Positions 26,186 through 34,430 of a DNA stretch of 63,672 nt are shown here, piece after piece; the first letter of the stretch is position 1, and the number at the start of each line of letters is the position of its first letter. This DNA comes from an uncultured Bacteroidales bacterium (GTDB taxonomy: Bacteria > Bacteroidota > Bacteroidia > Bacteroidales > UBA932), in NCBI GenBank assembly GCA_944326255.1, contig CALVDG010000013.1:1-63672 (forward strand). Direction: 5' to 3'. Both the position numbers and the translations under genes were made by a program. The notes beneath the pieces are model-generated. The model saw only the letters and a list, made by a program, of their open reading frames with translations, ran no database searches and had not been told where the DNA came from.

Positions 26186-26260
26186 GTGATAGTTTTTTCA
26201 TAGGTTAAGTTTAGGTTAATAAGGGAAAAGCCCTGCGGTTCTGTGTCGCGGGGCTTTTTT
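26186..26260 (+). ncRNA. Candidate sigma-54-driven small RNA, copy B
   Basis: Predicted 75-nt transcript, from about 26186 (12 nt below the -12 C) to the T-run of a strong terminator. The core at 26188-26220 is the same as in copy A except for one T fewer in the T-run. The terminator hairpin is unrelated in sequence to that of copy A, so what is conserved is promoter plus core, not the stem. No start codon with a usable ORF on this strand. Ends 12 nt before the convergent rsmE stop. Confidence 0.65.
26226..26260 (+). terminator. Intrinsic terminator of small RNA copy B
   Basis: Twelve-base-pair stem (AAAAGCCCTGCG at 26226-26237 with CGCGGGGCTTTT at 26247-26258, one G-T pair), nine-base loop, T-run to 26260. 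The A/T ends let it work also for the convergent rsmE transcript. Confidence 0.85.
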
Positions 26261-26272
26261 CTTATTACTGCA

Positions 26273-27034
26273 TCACCTGCATGACAATGACATGTACACA
26301 GCAGCCGCGCAAAGCACAGCCGCCGTCTCGGTACGCAGACGGGAAGGGCCGAGCGACAAGGGCGTGAATCCGGCAGCCAGGGCGGCGGCTATCTCTTCTG
26401 AGGAGAAATCCCCCTCCGGACCTATCAGAAACAGGACCTGCGGCTGTCCTTCAGCCCCCGAAGCATCCGACCTGACAGCGGCAAGGGCATCTGCAAGGGA
26501 TTTACGGGTATTGAGTCCGGACGCAATGTCGCTGTCACAGTAGGCGATGAATTTACATCCGGCGAATCCTGACATCTCCTCCATCAGGGCCTTGAAAGGC
26601 GTCAGTTCATCGAGCTGCGGCACCGCTCCCTTCAAGGACTGCTTGGCAGCCGACACGACTATCCTCTGCCCTCTCTCCCGGTTATACACTTTCCGCTCGG
26701 AATGAGCGCATAGCAAAGGTGTTATCCTGTCTATTCCCATCTCCACCGCCTTTTCGGTGAACCACTCGAAGCGGTCTATGTTCTTGGTCGGAGCCACTGC
26801 CATCCACAAGCGGTACGGATGTGTGCCGAAGCCGCCCTCCACCGACAGCACTTGAGCGACGGCCCTGCGTGGGTCGGCCTCCACAAGAGAGCAGCGGTAC
26901 AGATTGCCGTCTCCGCCGCTTACGAAGATCTCATCCCCCACCCTGTGCCTCAGCACCTTGACACAATGCGCCGATTCCTCGGGAGACAAGCGGACGCGCC
27001 CGTCGCTGATATCATTTGAATAAAATACTTCCAT
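26273..27034 (-). CDS. rsmE: 16S rRNA (uracil(1498)-N(3))-methyltransferase
   Basis: SAM-dependent methylation of U1498 in the decoding region of 16S rRNA. 253 aa: N-terminal PUA-like domain (SPEESAHCVKVLRHRVGDEI) and a SPOUT domain with the knot motifs LIGPEGDFSSEE and LSLGPSRLRTETA. A -7 element TATCTTTG at 27047-27040 ends 5 nt before the ATG, so the mRNA may be leaderless. Convergent with the small RNA copy B, divergent from folP. Confidence 0.94.
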   Translation of the reverse strand: MEVFYSNDISDGRVRLSPEESAHCVKVLRHRVGDEIFVSGGDGNLYRCSLVEADPRRAVAQVLSVEGGFGTHPYRLWMAVAPTKNIDRFEWFTEKAVEMGIDRITPLLCAHSERKVYNRERGQRIVVSAAKQSLKGAVPQLDELTPFKALMEEMSGFAGCKFIAYCDSDIASGLNTRKSLADALAAVRSDASGAEGQPQVLFLIGPEGDFSSEEIAAALAAGFTPLSLGPSRLRTETAAVLCAAAVYMSLSCR

Positions 27035-27089
27035 AAGCGCAAAGATACTTTTATTTTTCCTAACTTGGCGGCCTCAACGACACAGAGTC

Positions 27090-27938
27090 ATGAACCGGAC
27101 ATCATCGCCATCCAACACCCGTCCCGTATCGGTTATGGGCATCGTCAATCTGACGGACAATTCCTATTTCGCATCGTCCCGCTGCCTCGGACCGTCAGGA
27201 GAGGTGGACATGCACAGGGCTCTCGACAGGGTAAGGCAGATGCTGGAGGAAGGAGCGGACATCATAGACATCGGCGCATGCTCCACCCGTCCCGGCTCGC
27301 AGGCCGTCGGAACCGAAGAGGAATGGCGCAGGCTCGGGCCGTTTCTGCAGGAAGTGCGGAAGCATTTCGGGGAGATACGCATATCCGTCGATACCTACTG
27401 GGCTTCGGTGGCGGAAAAGGCATACGACACCATAGGATCGTTCATAGTCAATGATATCTCGGCCGGAGAGGACGACCCTCAGATGCTGCCGGCAGTCGGA
27501 AAGCTCGGACTGGAGTATGTGGCGATGCACAAGCGCGGCAATCCGCAGACCATGCAGTCGCTCTGCCAGTATGAGGATGTGGTGGAAGAAGTCCTGGAAT
27601 ATTTCAGAAAATTCGGAAAAAGAGCGGAACAATACGGCATCCGTAACTGGATCCTGGACCCTGGATTCGGTTTTGCCAAGACCATAGAGCAGAATTATCA
27701 GCTGCTCGCCCATCTGGACCGCTTCTCCGCCCTGGGACGGCCCGTACTTGTCGGTGTATCCCGCAAAAGCATGATCTACCGTCTGCTGGACATCACCCCC
27801 GAAGAAGCCCTTCCCCAGACCCAGGTACTGCACTACGCAGCACTTGAGCGCGGAGCCTCCATCCTCCGTGTCCACGATGTAGCCGAGGCCGTCCGCACCG
27901 TCCGCATCCTGCAAGCCATATCCGCAGTCAGGAAATAA
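27090..27938 (+). CDS. folP: Dihydropteroate synthase
   Basis: Condenses hydroxymethyl-dihydropterin pyrophosphate with para-aminobenzoate in folate synthesis; sulfonamide target. 282 aa TIM barrel: SVMGIVNLTDNSY (loop 1), DIGACSTRPGSQAV (pterin loop), RISVDTYW, NDISAG, and the C-terminal GVSRKSMIYRLL with the pyrophosphate-binding Lys. Position of folP next to ispF in convergent orientation is accidental in function. Its stop codon is touched by the left arm of the inverted repeat 27938-28048. Confidence 0.95.
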   Translation: MNRTSSPSNTRPVSVMGIVNLTDNSYFASSRCLGPSGEVDMHRALDRVRQMLEEGADIIDIGACSTRPGSQAVGTEEEWRRLGPFLQEVRKHFGEIRISVDTYWASVAEKAYDTIGSFIVNDISAGEDDPQMLPAVGKLGLEYVAMHKRGNPQTMQSLCQYEDVVEEVLEYFRKFGKRAEQYGIRNWILDPGFGFAKTIEQNYQLLAHLDRFSALGRPVLVGVSRKSMIYRLLDITPEEALPQTQVLHYAALERGASILRVHDVAEAVRTVRILQAISAVRK

Positions 27939-28048
27939 GCGTAAGACATATTCCCTGAAAAAGACCAGGCCCTCCCACCGCAAAGCGGTGGGCCCCTCCC
28001 TCTAGTGCCGAGGGCGGCAAGTCTTTTTCAGGGAATATGTCTTATGCT
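27938..28048. repeat. Long inverted repeat with internal hairpins between folP and ispF
   Basis: Outer arms 27938-27965 and 28021-28048 are complementary over 28 bp with one mismatch (24 bp perfect at 27942-27965/28021-28044). The 55-nt interior holds a hairpin of 8 bp with loop AAA (27974-27992, CCCACCGC/GCGGTGGG) and a smaller 5-bp one (27998-28014, CCCTC/GAGGG). The whole can fold into a three-way-junction cruciform on either strand. It covers the last base of the folP stop and all of the ispF stop. No transposase or direct repeats are seen. Could act as a two-way terminator or be a MITE/REP-like element. Confidence 0.85.
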
Positions 28049-28536
28049 GGCACGGCCTGCAGCAGGACGGAGGCCCAGACGGCGATGCCCTCCTCGCGAC
28101 CGGTGAAGCCGAGATGCTCGGTAGTTGTGGCCTTGACCGATACCTGAGAGACATCCACTTTCAGGATACCGGCCAGGGCCTCTCTCATTTCTGGAATATA
28201 TCCTGCCAGTTTAGGCTTCTGGGCCGCGATGGTGATGTCGGCATTGGCCACCGAGTAACCCTGTGCAGCTATCAGGTCATTGACCCTGTGCAGCAGTATC
28301 TTGCTGTCGATGCCCCTGAACTCGTCCGAGGTGTCCGGGAAATGCTTTCCGATGTCGCCGAGAGCCAGGGCTCCGAGCATGGCGTCACAAAGCGCGTGTA
28401 TGGCCACGTCTCCGTCTGAGTGCGCAATGCAGCCTTTCGAATGCGGTACCATTACGCCGCCCAGCCAAAGTTCCAGCCCCTCTCCGAGGGCATGCACGTC
28501 ATATCCGTGCCCTATCCTGTATGGAATCCTGATCAT
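28042..28536 (-). CDS. ispF: 2-C-methyl-D-erythritol 2,4-cyclodiphosphate synthase
   Basis: Fifth step of the MEP isoprenoid pathway, releasing CMP from CDP-ME 2-phosphate. 164 aa, homotrimeric family. Zn ligands in GHGYDVHAL (Asp and His) and the HSDGDVAIHALCDAMLGA stretch are intact; DIGKHFPDT and the C-terminal KATTTEHLGFTGREEG signature follow. Preceded by a -7 element TAAATTTG (28570-28563). The last codons are part of the right arm of the inverted repeat, which may have been selected together with the coding sequence. Confidence 0.96.
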   Translation of the reverse strand: MIRIPYRIGHGYDVHALGEGLELWLGGVMVPHSKGCIAHSDGDVAIHALCDAMLGALALGDIGKHFPDTSDEFRGIDSKILLHRVNDLIAAQGYSVANADITIAAQKPKLAGYIPEMREALAGILKVDVSQVSVKATTTEHLGFTGREEGIAVWASVLLQAVPA

Positions 28537-28599
28537 ATCTCTACTTTAACGATAACAATATGCAAATTTAGGGAAATTCTTCATTACCTTTGTAGCATT

Positions 28600-29115
28600 A
28601 TGCACATAGGAGTGATATCAGATACACACTGCTGGTTCGATGACCCGCTCAGGAAGTTCCTTGAACCGGTGGACGAGATATGGCACGCGGGGGACTTCGG
28701 CAATGAGGAGACCCTGCTGCAGATAGCGGCGTTCAAACCGCTGAAAGGCGTCTACGGCAACTGCGACGGGACTCCGGTACGTTCCAGGGTCCCGTACACG
28801 CAGTTTTTCGAATGTGAGGGCAAGAAAGTGCTGATGATGCACATAGGAGGCTATCCCGGACGCTATGATTTCAAGGCGTTCGCCCTTATCAACGCCCACC
28901 TGCCGGACATCTTCGTCTGCGGACATTCTCACATACTCAAGGTCATCTTCGACAAGAAATACAATATGCTCACCGTCAACCCGGGAGCCGCCGGCATCCA
29001 GGGATTCCACCAGGTCCGCACCGCCATCCGCTTCCACATCGACGACGGGAATATCCACGACATGGAAGTCGGCGAATGGCCCAGATTTGTCAATAATACA
29101 ACCAACACAATATGA
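28600..29115 (+). CDS. Metallophosphoesterase, YfcE/MJ0936-type
   Basis: Cytoplasmic two-metal phosphodiesterase, 171 aa. Motifs: GVISDTHCW, IWHAGDFG, YGNCDG, and CGHSHILK with the late GxNPGxAG block (VNPGAAGIQGF), as in YfcE. The frame is open from 28420, but TACCTTTG at 28585-28592 followed by ATG at 28600 marks the start. Its stop overlaps the next start (ATGA). Substrate unknown. Confidence 0.9.
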   Translation: MHIGVISDTHCWFDDPLRKFLEPVDEIWHAGDFGNEETLLQIAAFKPLKGVYGNCDGTPVRSRVPYTQFFECEGKKVLMMHIGGYPGRYDFKAFALINAHLPDIFVCGHSHILKVIFDKKYNMLTVNPGAAGIQGFHQVRTAIRFHIDDGNIHDMEVGEWPRFVNNTTNTI

Positions 29116-31550
29116 AACGTAACTTTATTCTCATCGCATCCGTCCTGATGTGCGCATCCGCAGCGGCATCATGGGCACAGCAGACCCCGGTGACCGAGGC
29201 CAACTACGACATGGCCGAGCGTTTCTCACCGAACAAGGTCAACCGCATGGTCTTCTCGCAGACCGTCAACCCATCGTGGTTTCCCAACTCCGACAAGTTC
29301 TGGTACAAATGGGAGACTCCCGAAGGAGCCGGTTACTGGATCGTTGACCCCGCAGCCAAGAGCAAGAAGGCCGTATTTGACCTTGACAGGCTCGCCATGG
29401 AACTTACAGAGATTATACACGACCCGTTCGATGCGCAGCATATACCGTTCATGGACCTGAAACTGAAAGACGACAACACCGTTACTTTCAGCATCAAGTC
29501 CACGATAGACGAGCCCGACACCACCGCTGACGGCAAGTCTCAGATGAAGAAAAAAGTCTTCCGCTTCGAATACGACATAGACTCCAGGGAGCTTACCGAC
29601 GTAACGGACATGGAGGAAGAAAAAGAATTCCCCGAATGGGCCAATATATCTCCCGACAGCAGCTATGCAGTATATGCCAAAGGCTACAACCTCTACTGGA
29701 TGGACATGGAGAATCTCCGCAAACTGATGGAGGACGAGAAAGACTCCACCGTGATTGAACACGCCCTTACCTCTGACGGCACGAAAGATGTCGCCTACGG
29801 TGGCAACGATTACTCAGGAGTCGAGGACAGGGACACATGCAGCAGATACTATGTCATGCTCCAGTGGTCTCCGGACTCCAGACGTTTCCTGCACCAGAAA
29901 TACGACATGTCCGGCATCGGCGAGATGTGGGTGATCAACTCCACCGCCAATCCCCGTCCGGAACTCCAGACCTACAAATACCAGATGCCCGGAGAGCCCG
30001 GTCCCAAGAGCTACCTGATGCTGTTCGACATGGAGAGCAAGACTTCCAGGACTCTGGACGTATGGGCCTTCAAGGACCAGACAGTCATGATCAGCACCAA
30101 GCCCTGGACCAACAAGGACTTCTACGGCGACTACCTTGTATCCGAATGGCTCGGAGATGACAATTCGTTCTACTTCACCCGTGTCAGCCGCGATGAGCAC
30201 AGAGTGGACATCTGCCGTTACTGGCTGGACACCGATTCCGTGCAGGTACTGATAGAGGAGCGTCTGAACACCTATATCGACGTATGTGACTTCGAGCTGG
30301 TGGAGAACACCGGCGAGATCGTCATGCGCTCAGAGCGCAACGGCTGGGCCCAGCTCTACCTGCATGACAAGGACGGCAAGCTGATACGCCCGCTGACCGA
30401 CGGAGCCTACCATGTATCCACCATCGAAGGCGTGGATGAGAAGACCGGCAAGGTATTCTTCACCGCCACCGGATATGACAGGGAGGAGAATCCTTATTAC
30501 AACCACCTGTTCAGCGCAGACCTGAACGGCAAGGGTGTAAGAATGCTCAACCCCGGCAACATGGACAACCGCAGCCACATGCCTGACGACTACAGGTACT
30601 TCGTCAACAATGCCTCCAGAGTGGACACCGCTCCTGCCAACGCCCTCTACAATGCAGCCGGCAAGAAAATCATGGATCTGGAGACCTGCGATCTCAGCCA
30701 GCTGTTCATGGCCGGTTACAAGTTCCCCGAGATATTCAAGGCCAAAGCCGCCGACGGCATCACCGACCTCTGGGGTGTCATCTACAAGCCTTTCGACTTT
30801 GACTCCACCAAACTGTACCCCATCATAGAATACGTCTATCCCGGACCGCAGGTAGAGTCCACCGAATATTTCTGGACATCGAGGATGAACCGCATCGACC
30901 GTCTGGCCCAGCTGGGCTTCATAGTCGTGACCGTAGGCCACAGGGGAGGGCATCCCGACCGCTCGAAATGGTATCACAACTTCGGTTACGGTGACATGCG
31001 CGACTATCCCATGGCTGACCACAAATACGTCCTTCAGCAACTGGCGGCACAGCGCAGATACATGGACATCAACAAGGTCGGAATACACGGCCACTCCGGC
31101 GGCGGATTCATGTCCACGGCAGCCATCCTCACCTACCCCGACTTCTATAAGGCGGCTGTATCCTGCGCCGGCAACCACGACAACAGCATCTACAACCGCT
31201 GGTGGAGCGAGACTCATCACGGAGTCAAGGAAGTCGTATCCGAAAAGGGCGACACCACATTCAACTACAGCATCGAGGCCAACCAGGACTTCGTCAAGAA
31301 CCTCAAGGGCCATCTGCTGCTGGTTCACGGCGACATGGACGACAATGTACACCCGGCCAACACCATCCGCGTAGTGGATGCCCTCATCCGGGCCAACAAG
31401 CGTTTCGAGATGCTCTATCTGCCCGGACAGCGTCACGGCTTCGGAGACATGGACGAATACTTCTTCTGGAAGATGGCCGACTTCTTCAGCCGCTGGCTCA
31501 TAGGCGACTGTGAGGACAGTGTGGACATCAGGCAGATGAACAACAATTAA
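29112..31550 (+). CDS. S9 family peptidase (dipeptidyl peptidase IV-like)
   Basis: Exported serine peptidase that removes dipeptides from N-termini, mostly after Pro or Ala in homologues; relevant to peptide feeding. 812 aa: signal peptide ending near SWAQ, an N-terminal beta-propeller (DPP_IV_N, WSPDSRRFLHQKYD), then an alpha/beta-hydrolase domain with the nucleophile Ser662 in GHSGGG, Asp about 744 in GDMDDNVHP and His775 in GQRHGF. The Tyr of VYPGPQ supports the DPP IV branch. Translationally coupled to the metallophosphoesterase. Confidence 0.93.
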   Translation: MKRNFILIASVLMCASAAASWAQQTPVTEANYDMAERFSPNKVNRMVFSQTVNPSWFPNSDKFWYKWETPEGAGYWIVDPAAKSKKAVFDLDRLAMELTEIIHDPFDAQHIPFMDLKLKDDNTVTFSIKSTIDEPDTTADGKSQMKKKVFRFEYDIDSRELTDVTDMEEEKEFPEWANISPDSSYAVYAKGYNLYWMDMENLRKLMEDEKDSTVIEHALTSDGTKDVAYGGNDYSGVEDRDTCSRYYVMLQWSPDSRRFLHQKYDMSGIGEMWVINSTANPRPELQTYKYQMPGEPGPKSYLMLFDMESKTSRTLDVWAFKDQTVMISTKPWTNKDFYGDYLVSEWLGDDNSFYFTRVSRDEHRVDICRYWLDTDSVQVLIEERLNTYIDVCDFELVENTGEIVMRSERNGWAQLYLHDKDGKLIRPLTDGAYHVSTIEGVDEKTGKVFFTATGYDREENPYYNHLFSADLNGKGVRMLNPGNMDNRSHMPDDYRYFVNNASRVDTAPANALYNAAGKKIMDLETCDLSQLFMAGYKFPEIFKAKAADGITDLWGVIYKPFDFDSTKLYPIIEYVYPGPQVESTEYFWTSRMNRIDRLAQLGFIVVTVGHRGGHPDRSKWYHNFGYGDMRDYPMADHKYVLQQLAAQRRYMDINKVGIHGHSGGGFMSTAAILTYPDFYKAAVSCAGNHDNSIYNRWWSETHHGVKEVVSEKGDTTFNYSIEANQDFVKNLKGHLLLVHGDMDDNVHPANTIRVVDALIRANKRFEMLYLPGQRHGFGDMDEYFFWKMADFFSRWLIGDCEDSVDIRQMNNN

Positions 31551-31562
31551 CATTCGCACTGA

Positions 31563-32555
31563 ATGAAATCCATCCTCGGAATAGGCAATGCCCTGACCGA
31601 CATACTGGCGGTGCTCCCTGACGACAGCCTGCTCAGGGAGTTCCACTTGCCGGTAGGCAGTATGCAGCATGTAGACAAAGAGACCGGCAACAAGATCTGG
31701 CAGGTGCTGAAGACAATAGGTGCCCAGTATGTCGCCGGAGGCGCGGCCGGGAACACCATTACAGGTACGGCCGTGTTCGGAATGCCCTCAGGCTTCATCG
31801 GCAAGGTCGGCAATGACGAGATAGGAGCCCTGTACCGTTCGGATCAGGAGCGCAACGGCATCAAGTCCAACCTGCTTATCGGGAAAGAGGACTCGGGAAG
31901 AGCATCTGTGTTCATCACCCCGCCCAACGCCGAAAGGACATTCGCGACTTACCTGGGAGCGGCTCTGGAGCTGCGTCCAGAAGACCTGAAACCGGAGTAT
32001 TTCCAAGGATACGACTACTTTTTCATCGAAGGATATCTGGTACAGAACCAGCAGCTTCTGAGACAGGCCGTGAAACTGGCAAAGGATGCCGGCTGCTACA
32101 TCGCCATCGATATGGCCTCCTACAATGTTGTGGAGTCCAACGACACCTTCCTGCACGATATCGTGGAGCAGTACGTGGACATAGTCTTCGCCAACGAGAC
32201 CGAGGCAGAGACGTTTACCCGTCACTGCCCCCGCGAGGCGGTGGAGATCATCGCCGGCATGTGCGATATCGCTGTCGTAAAGATAGGCGCAAAAGGCTCC
32301 TACATCAAGAGCGGAGAGGAGTTCCATCATGTAGAGGCATGTCCGGCTGATGTCAGGGACGCCACCGGAGCCGGGGATCTCTATGCCGCCGGATTCCTCT
32401 ATGCCCACGCTCTGGGTATGCCTCTGGACGTATGCGGCAAAGTAGGCTCCATCACGGCAGGCAAAGTAGTGGAGGTCATAGGACCAAAGATAGACATTCC
32501 CCGCTGGAAAGCAGCGAAGAAAGATATCCGGGCCCTTATCGCGGAGAATATCTGA
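31563..32555 (+). CDS. PfkB-family sugar or nucleoside kinase (adenosine kinase-like)
   Basis: ATP-dependent kinase of the ribokinase superfamily, 330 aa. Signature 1 region GGAAGNTITGTAVFG and the C-terminal catalytic signature DATGAGDLYAAGFLY with the base Asp. The EGYLVQNQQLLRQAVKLAK and NETEAETFT segments are those of the adenosine/sugar kinase group widespread in Bacteroidales. Follows the DPP gene by 12 nt and may be in its transcript. It ends directly against the convergent nadCA gene (no gap). Substrate not certain. Confidence 0.88.
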   Translation: MKSILGIGNALTDILAVLPDDSLLREFHLPVGSMQHVDKETGNKIWQVLKTIGAQYVAGGAAGNTITGTAVFGMPSGFIGKVGNDEIGALYRSDQERNGIKSNLLIGKEDSGRASVFITPPNAERTFATYLGAALELRPEDLKPEYFQGYDYFFIEGYLVQNQQLLRQAVKLAKDAGCYIAIDMASYNVVESNDTFLHDIVEQYVDIVFANETEAETFTRHCPREAVEIIAGMCDIAVVKIGAKGSYIKSGEEFHHVEACPADVRDATGAGDLYAAGFLYAHALGMPLDVCGKVGSITAGKVVEVIGPKIDIPRWKAAKKDIRALIAENI

Positions 32556-34340
32556 TTACAGTTCAAGCATTTTCCTGACCGGGACTCCGGCCTTCCCAGC
32601 TGTCCCGGACTCCACAGTAACCACTTTACGGTCACTCTGATGCAGAAGTGTCTCGAAGAGACTCAACAGAGTGACTTTTTTCATATCCTCACAGATAAGA
32701 CCGTCCGAGAGCGGAATGAGTTCCTTTCCAGGTGCCTCCCGCCGCAGACGGTGCATGACGCCCAGTTCAGTGGCAATGACGAACTGCCTGCAGTCCGACT
32801 CCTTTACATGGCGGATGATACCCGAAGTCGAATAGAAGAAGCAACGGGGATTGCCCGTAATCTTCGGATCCGACGAGCAGGCGGCTTCCGGATGGATAAG
32901 TATCTCCGCTTCCGGATAAAGTCTCAGAGCCTCCTCCACCACCTTGGAGGTAATGCGGTCATGGACATGGCAGCAGCCCTTCCAGAGTTCCATCTTCAAT
33001 CCGGCTGTAGAATTGATATAGCCGCCCAGATTGCGGTCAGGGGCAAAAAGCACCGGCCTGTCCTGAGCGGAGGCAGCCACGGTCCGGGCCACTTTTACCG
33101 CATTGGCCGAGGTGCAGCAGATATCGGTGTGCGCCTTGGTATCGGCGGTGGTGTTGACATACGATATCACCACCCCGTCCTTATGATGCTTCCTCCACGT
33201 CTCGAGATCCTTCCCCGTAATGCCGTCAGCCAGCGAGCACCCGGCATCGGGCACCGGCAGCAGCACCTTCTTGCCCGGCGCGAGCACAGCCGCTGTCTCA
33301 GCCATGAACCTTACACCGCAGAACACTATCATGTCCGCATCCAACGCAGCGGCCTTACGGGACAGTTCCAGAGAGTCACCCACAAAGTCCGCCACGTCCT
33401 GAACCTCAGCCGGCACATAGTAATGAGCCAGCACTATGGCATTGTGTTTCTTTTTAAGTTCATTTACAGCCTTTACCAGATATTCCGGAGTCAGCTGTAT
33501 ATTCATACTGATATCCAAGGCCCTGACCGTATGAGTCAAAGCACCGACGCTGATAAAGTCCACTCCAGTCTGTGCCACTTCCCTCAATCGGGCCAAAGTC
33601 ATATTGCCGGAAGCCTCAGTCTGCGCCCTGCCTCCGATGAGATTGACTGCATCGCGCATGGCCTCTGTGGACATATTGTCCAGCATGATGATGTCCGCCC
33701 TGGCATCCAGAGCCTCCTTCACCTCGTCCATATTGGTGGTCTCCACCTCAACCCTGATATCCGACGGCACTTTAGAGCGTACCTGAGCCACAGCCTGAGC
33801 TATCGAACCGGCCATCTTGATGTGGTTGTCCTTGATCATGACCATGTCGTACAGGCCCATGCGGTGATTGGTACCGCCGCCGTCGCGCACGGCCATCTTG
33901 TCAGTCACCCTCATGCCCGGAGCCGTCTTGCGGGTATCCAGAAGCCTGGTATGAGTTCCTTTCAGCTCGGCCACATACCTGGCGGTCTCCGTTGCGATGC
34001 CCGACATCCTCTGGAAGAAATTAAGAGCCGTCCTCTCCGCCTTCAGCAGCGCAGGATAACTGCCCTCCACCCGCAGGATCACGTCCCCCTTGCGCACCCT
34101 GTCCCCGTCATGGAGCACAGGGTTGAAGACTATATCCTTCTGGAACTTGCGGAAGACCTTCTCCACCACCGGAAGTCCCGATATCACCCCGTCCGCCTTG
34201 GCCGTCATAGTCGCCACTGCCGACGTCGATTCGGGGATGATTGAATCCGTAGTCACGTCCCCCGTTGCTATATCCTCGTCTATCGCAAGGTCTATTATCC
34301 TGTCCACCAGTTCTTCCCGGCGTTTCTGCTCATCTGTCAT
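32556..34340 (-). CDS. nadC-nadA: Fused nicotinate-nucleotide pyrophosphorylase (NadC) - quinolinate synthase (NadA)
   Basis: 594 aa joining two successive NAD-synthesis enzymes in reverse order. Residues 1-281 are NadC (TRKTAPGMR, GGGTNHRMGLYDMVMIKDNH, EVETTNMDE, DFISVGALTHT). From about 283 the NadA fold begins without linker (LVKAVNELKKKHNAIVLAHYY), with the three [4Fe-4S] ligands in CGVRFMAETA (C341), KGCCHVHD (C456/457) and GLICEDMK (C550). NadA condenses iminoaspartate with DHAP to quinolinate, NadC turns it into NaMN, so direct transfer is plausible. I find no stop, frameshift or start between the parts. A -7 box at 34383-34376 fits a leader of about 30 nt. nadB is nearby at 35116-36678. 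Confidence 0.93.
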   Translation of the reverse strand: MTDEQKRREELVDRIIDLAIDEDIATGDVTTDSIIPESTSAVATMTAKADGVISGLPVVEKVFRKFQKDIVFNPVLHDGDRVRKGDVILRVEGSYPALLKAERTALNFFQRMSGIATETARYVAELKGTHTRLLDTRKTAPGMRVTDKMAVRDGGGTNHRMGLYDMVMIKDNHIKMAGSIAQAVAQVRSKVPSDIRVEVETTNMDEVKEALDARADIIMLDNMSTEAMRDAVNLIGGRAQTEASGNMTLARLREVAQTGVDFISVGALTHTVRALDISMNIQLTPEYLVKAVNELKKKHNAIVLAHYYVPAEVQDVADFVGDSLELSRKAAALDADMIVFCGVRFMAETAAVLAPGKKVLLPVPDAGCSLADGITGKDLETWRKHHKDGVVISYVNTTADTKAHTDICCTSANAVKVARTVAASAQDRPVLFAPDRNLGGYINSTAGLKMELWKGCCHVHDRITSKVVEEALRLYPEAEILIHPEAACSSDPKITGNPRCFFYSTSGIIRHVKESDCRQFVIATELGVMHRLRREAPGKELIPLSDGLICEDMKKVTLLSLFETLLHQSDRKVVTVESGTAGKAGVPVRKMLEL

Positions 34341-34375
34341 ATCCTGTTGTTACCTTAGATTTGTTAAAATTGTCA

Positions 34376-34383
34376 CAAAGATA
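34376..34383 (-). promoter_or_regulatory. -7 element of nadC-nadA
   Basis: TATCTTTG on the minus strand, 35 nt before the ATG at 34340. No good -33 TTG at the right distance. The divergent aqpZ gene has a related TATCTTTA at 34399-34406. Confidence 0.45.
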
Positions 34384-34430
34384 GAAAGATTTTAGGCTAT
34401 CTTTACCATCGTTTTAAAATATCATTCACT

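Noticed and set aside
27966..28020. Remnant of an insertion sequence inside the long inverted repeat
   Set aside because: Only 55 nt of hairpins, no transposase fragment and no target duplication; kept as a repeat of unknown origin.
28048..28062. TGGCACG within ispF as a further sigma-54 site
   Set aside because: At the -12 distance stands GCAG instead of TTGC; it is coding sequence of ispF on the opposite strand.
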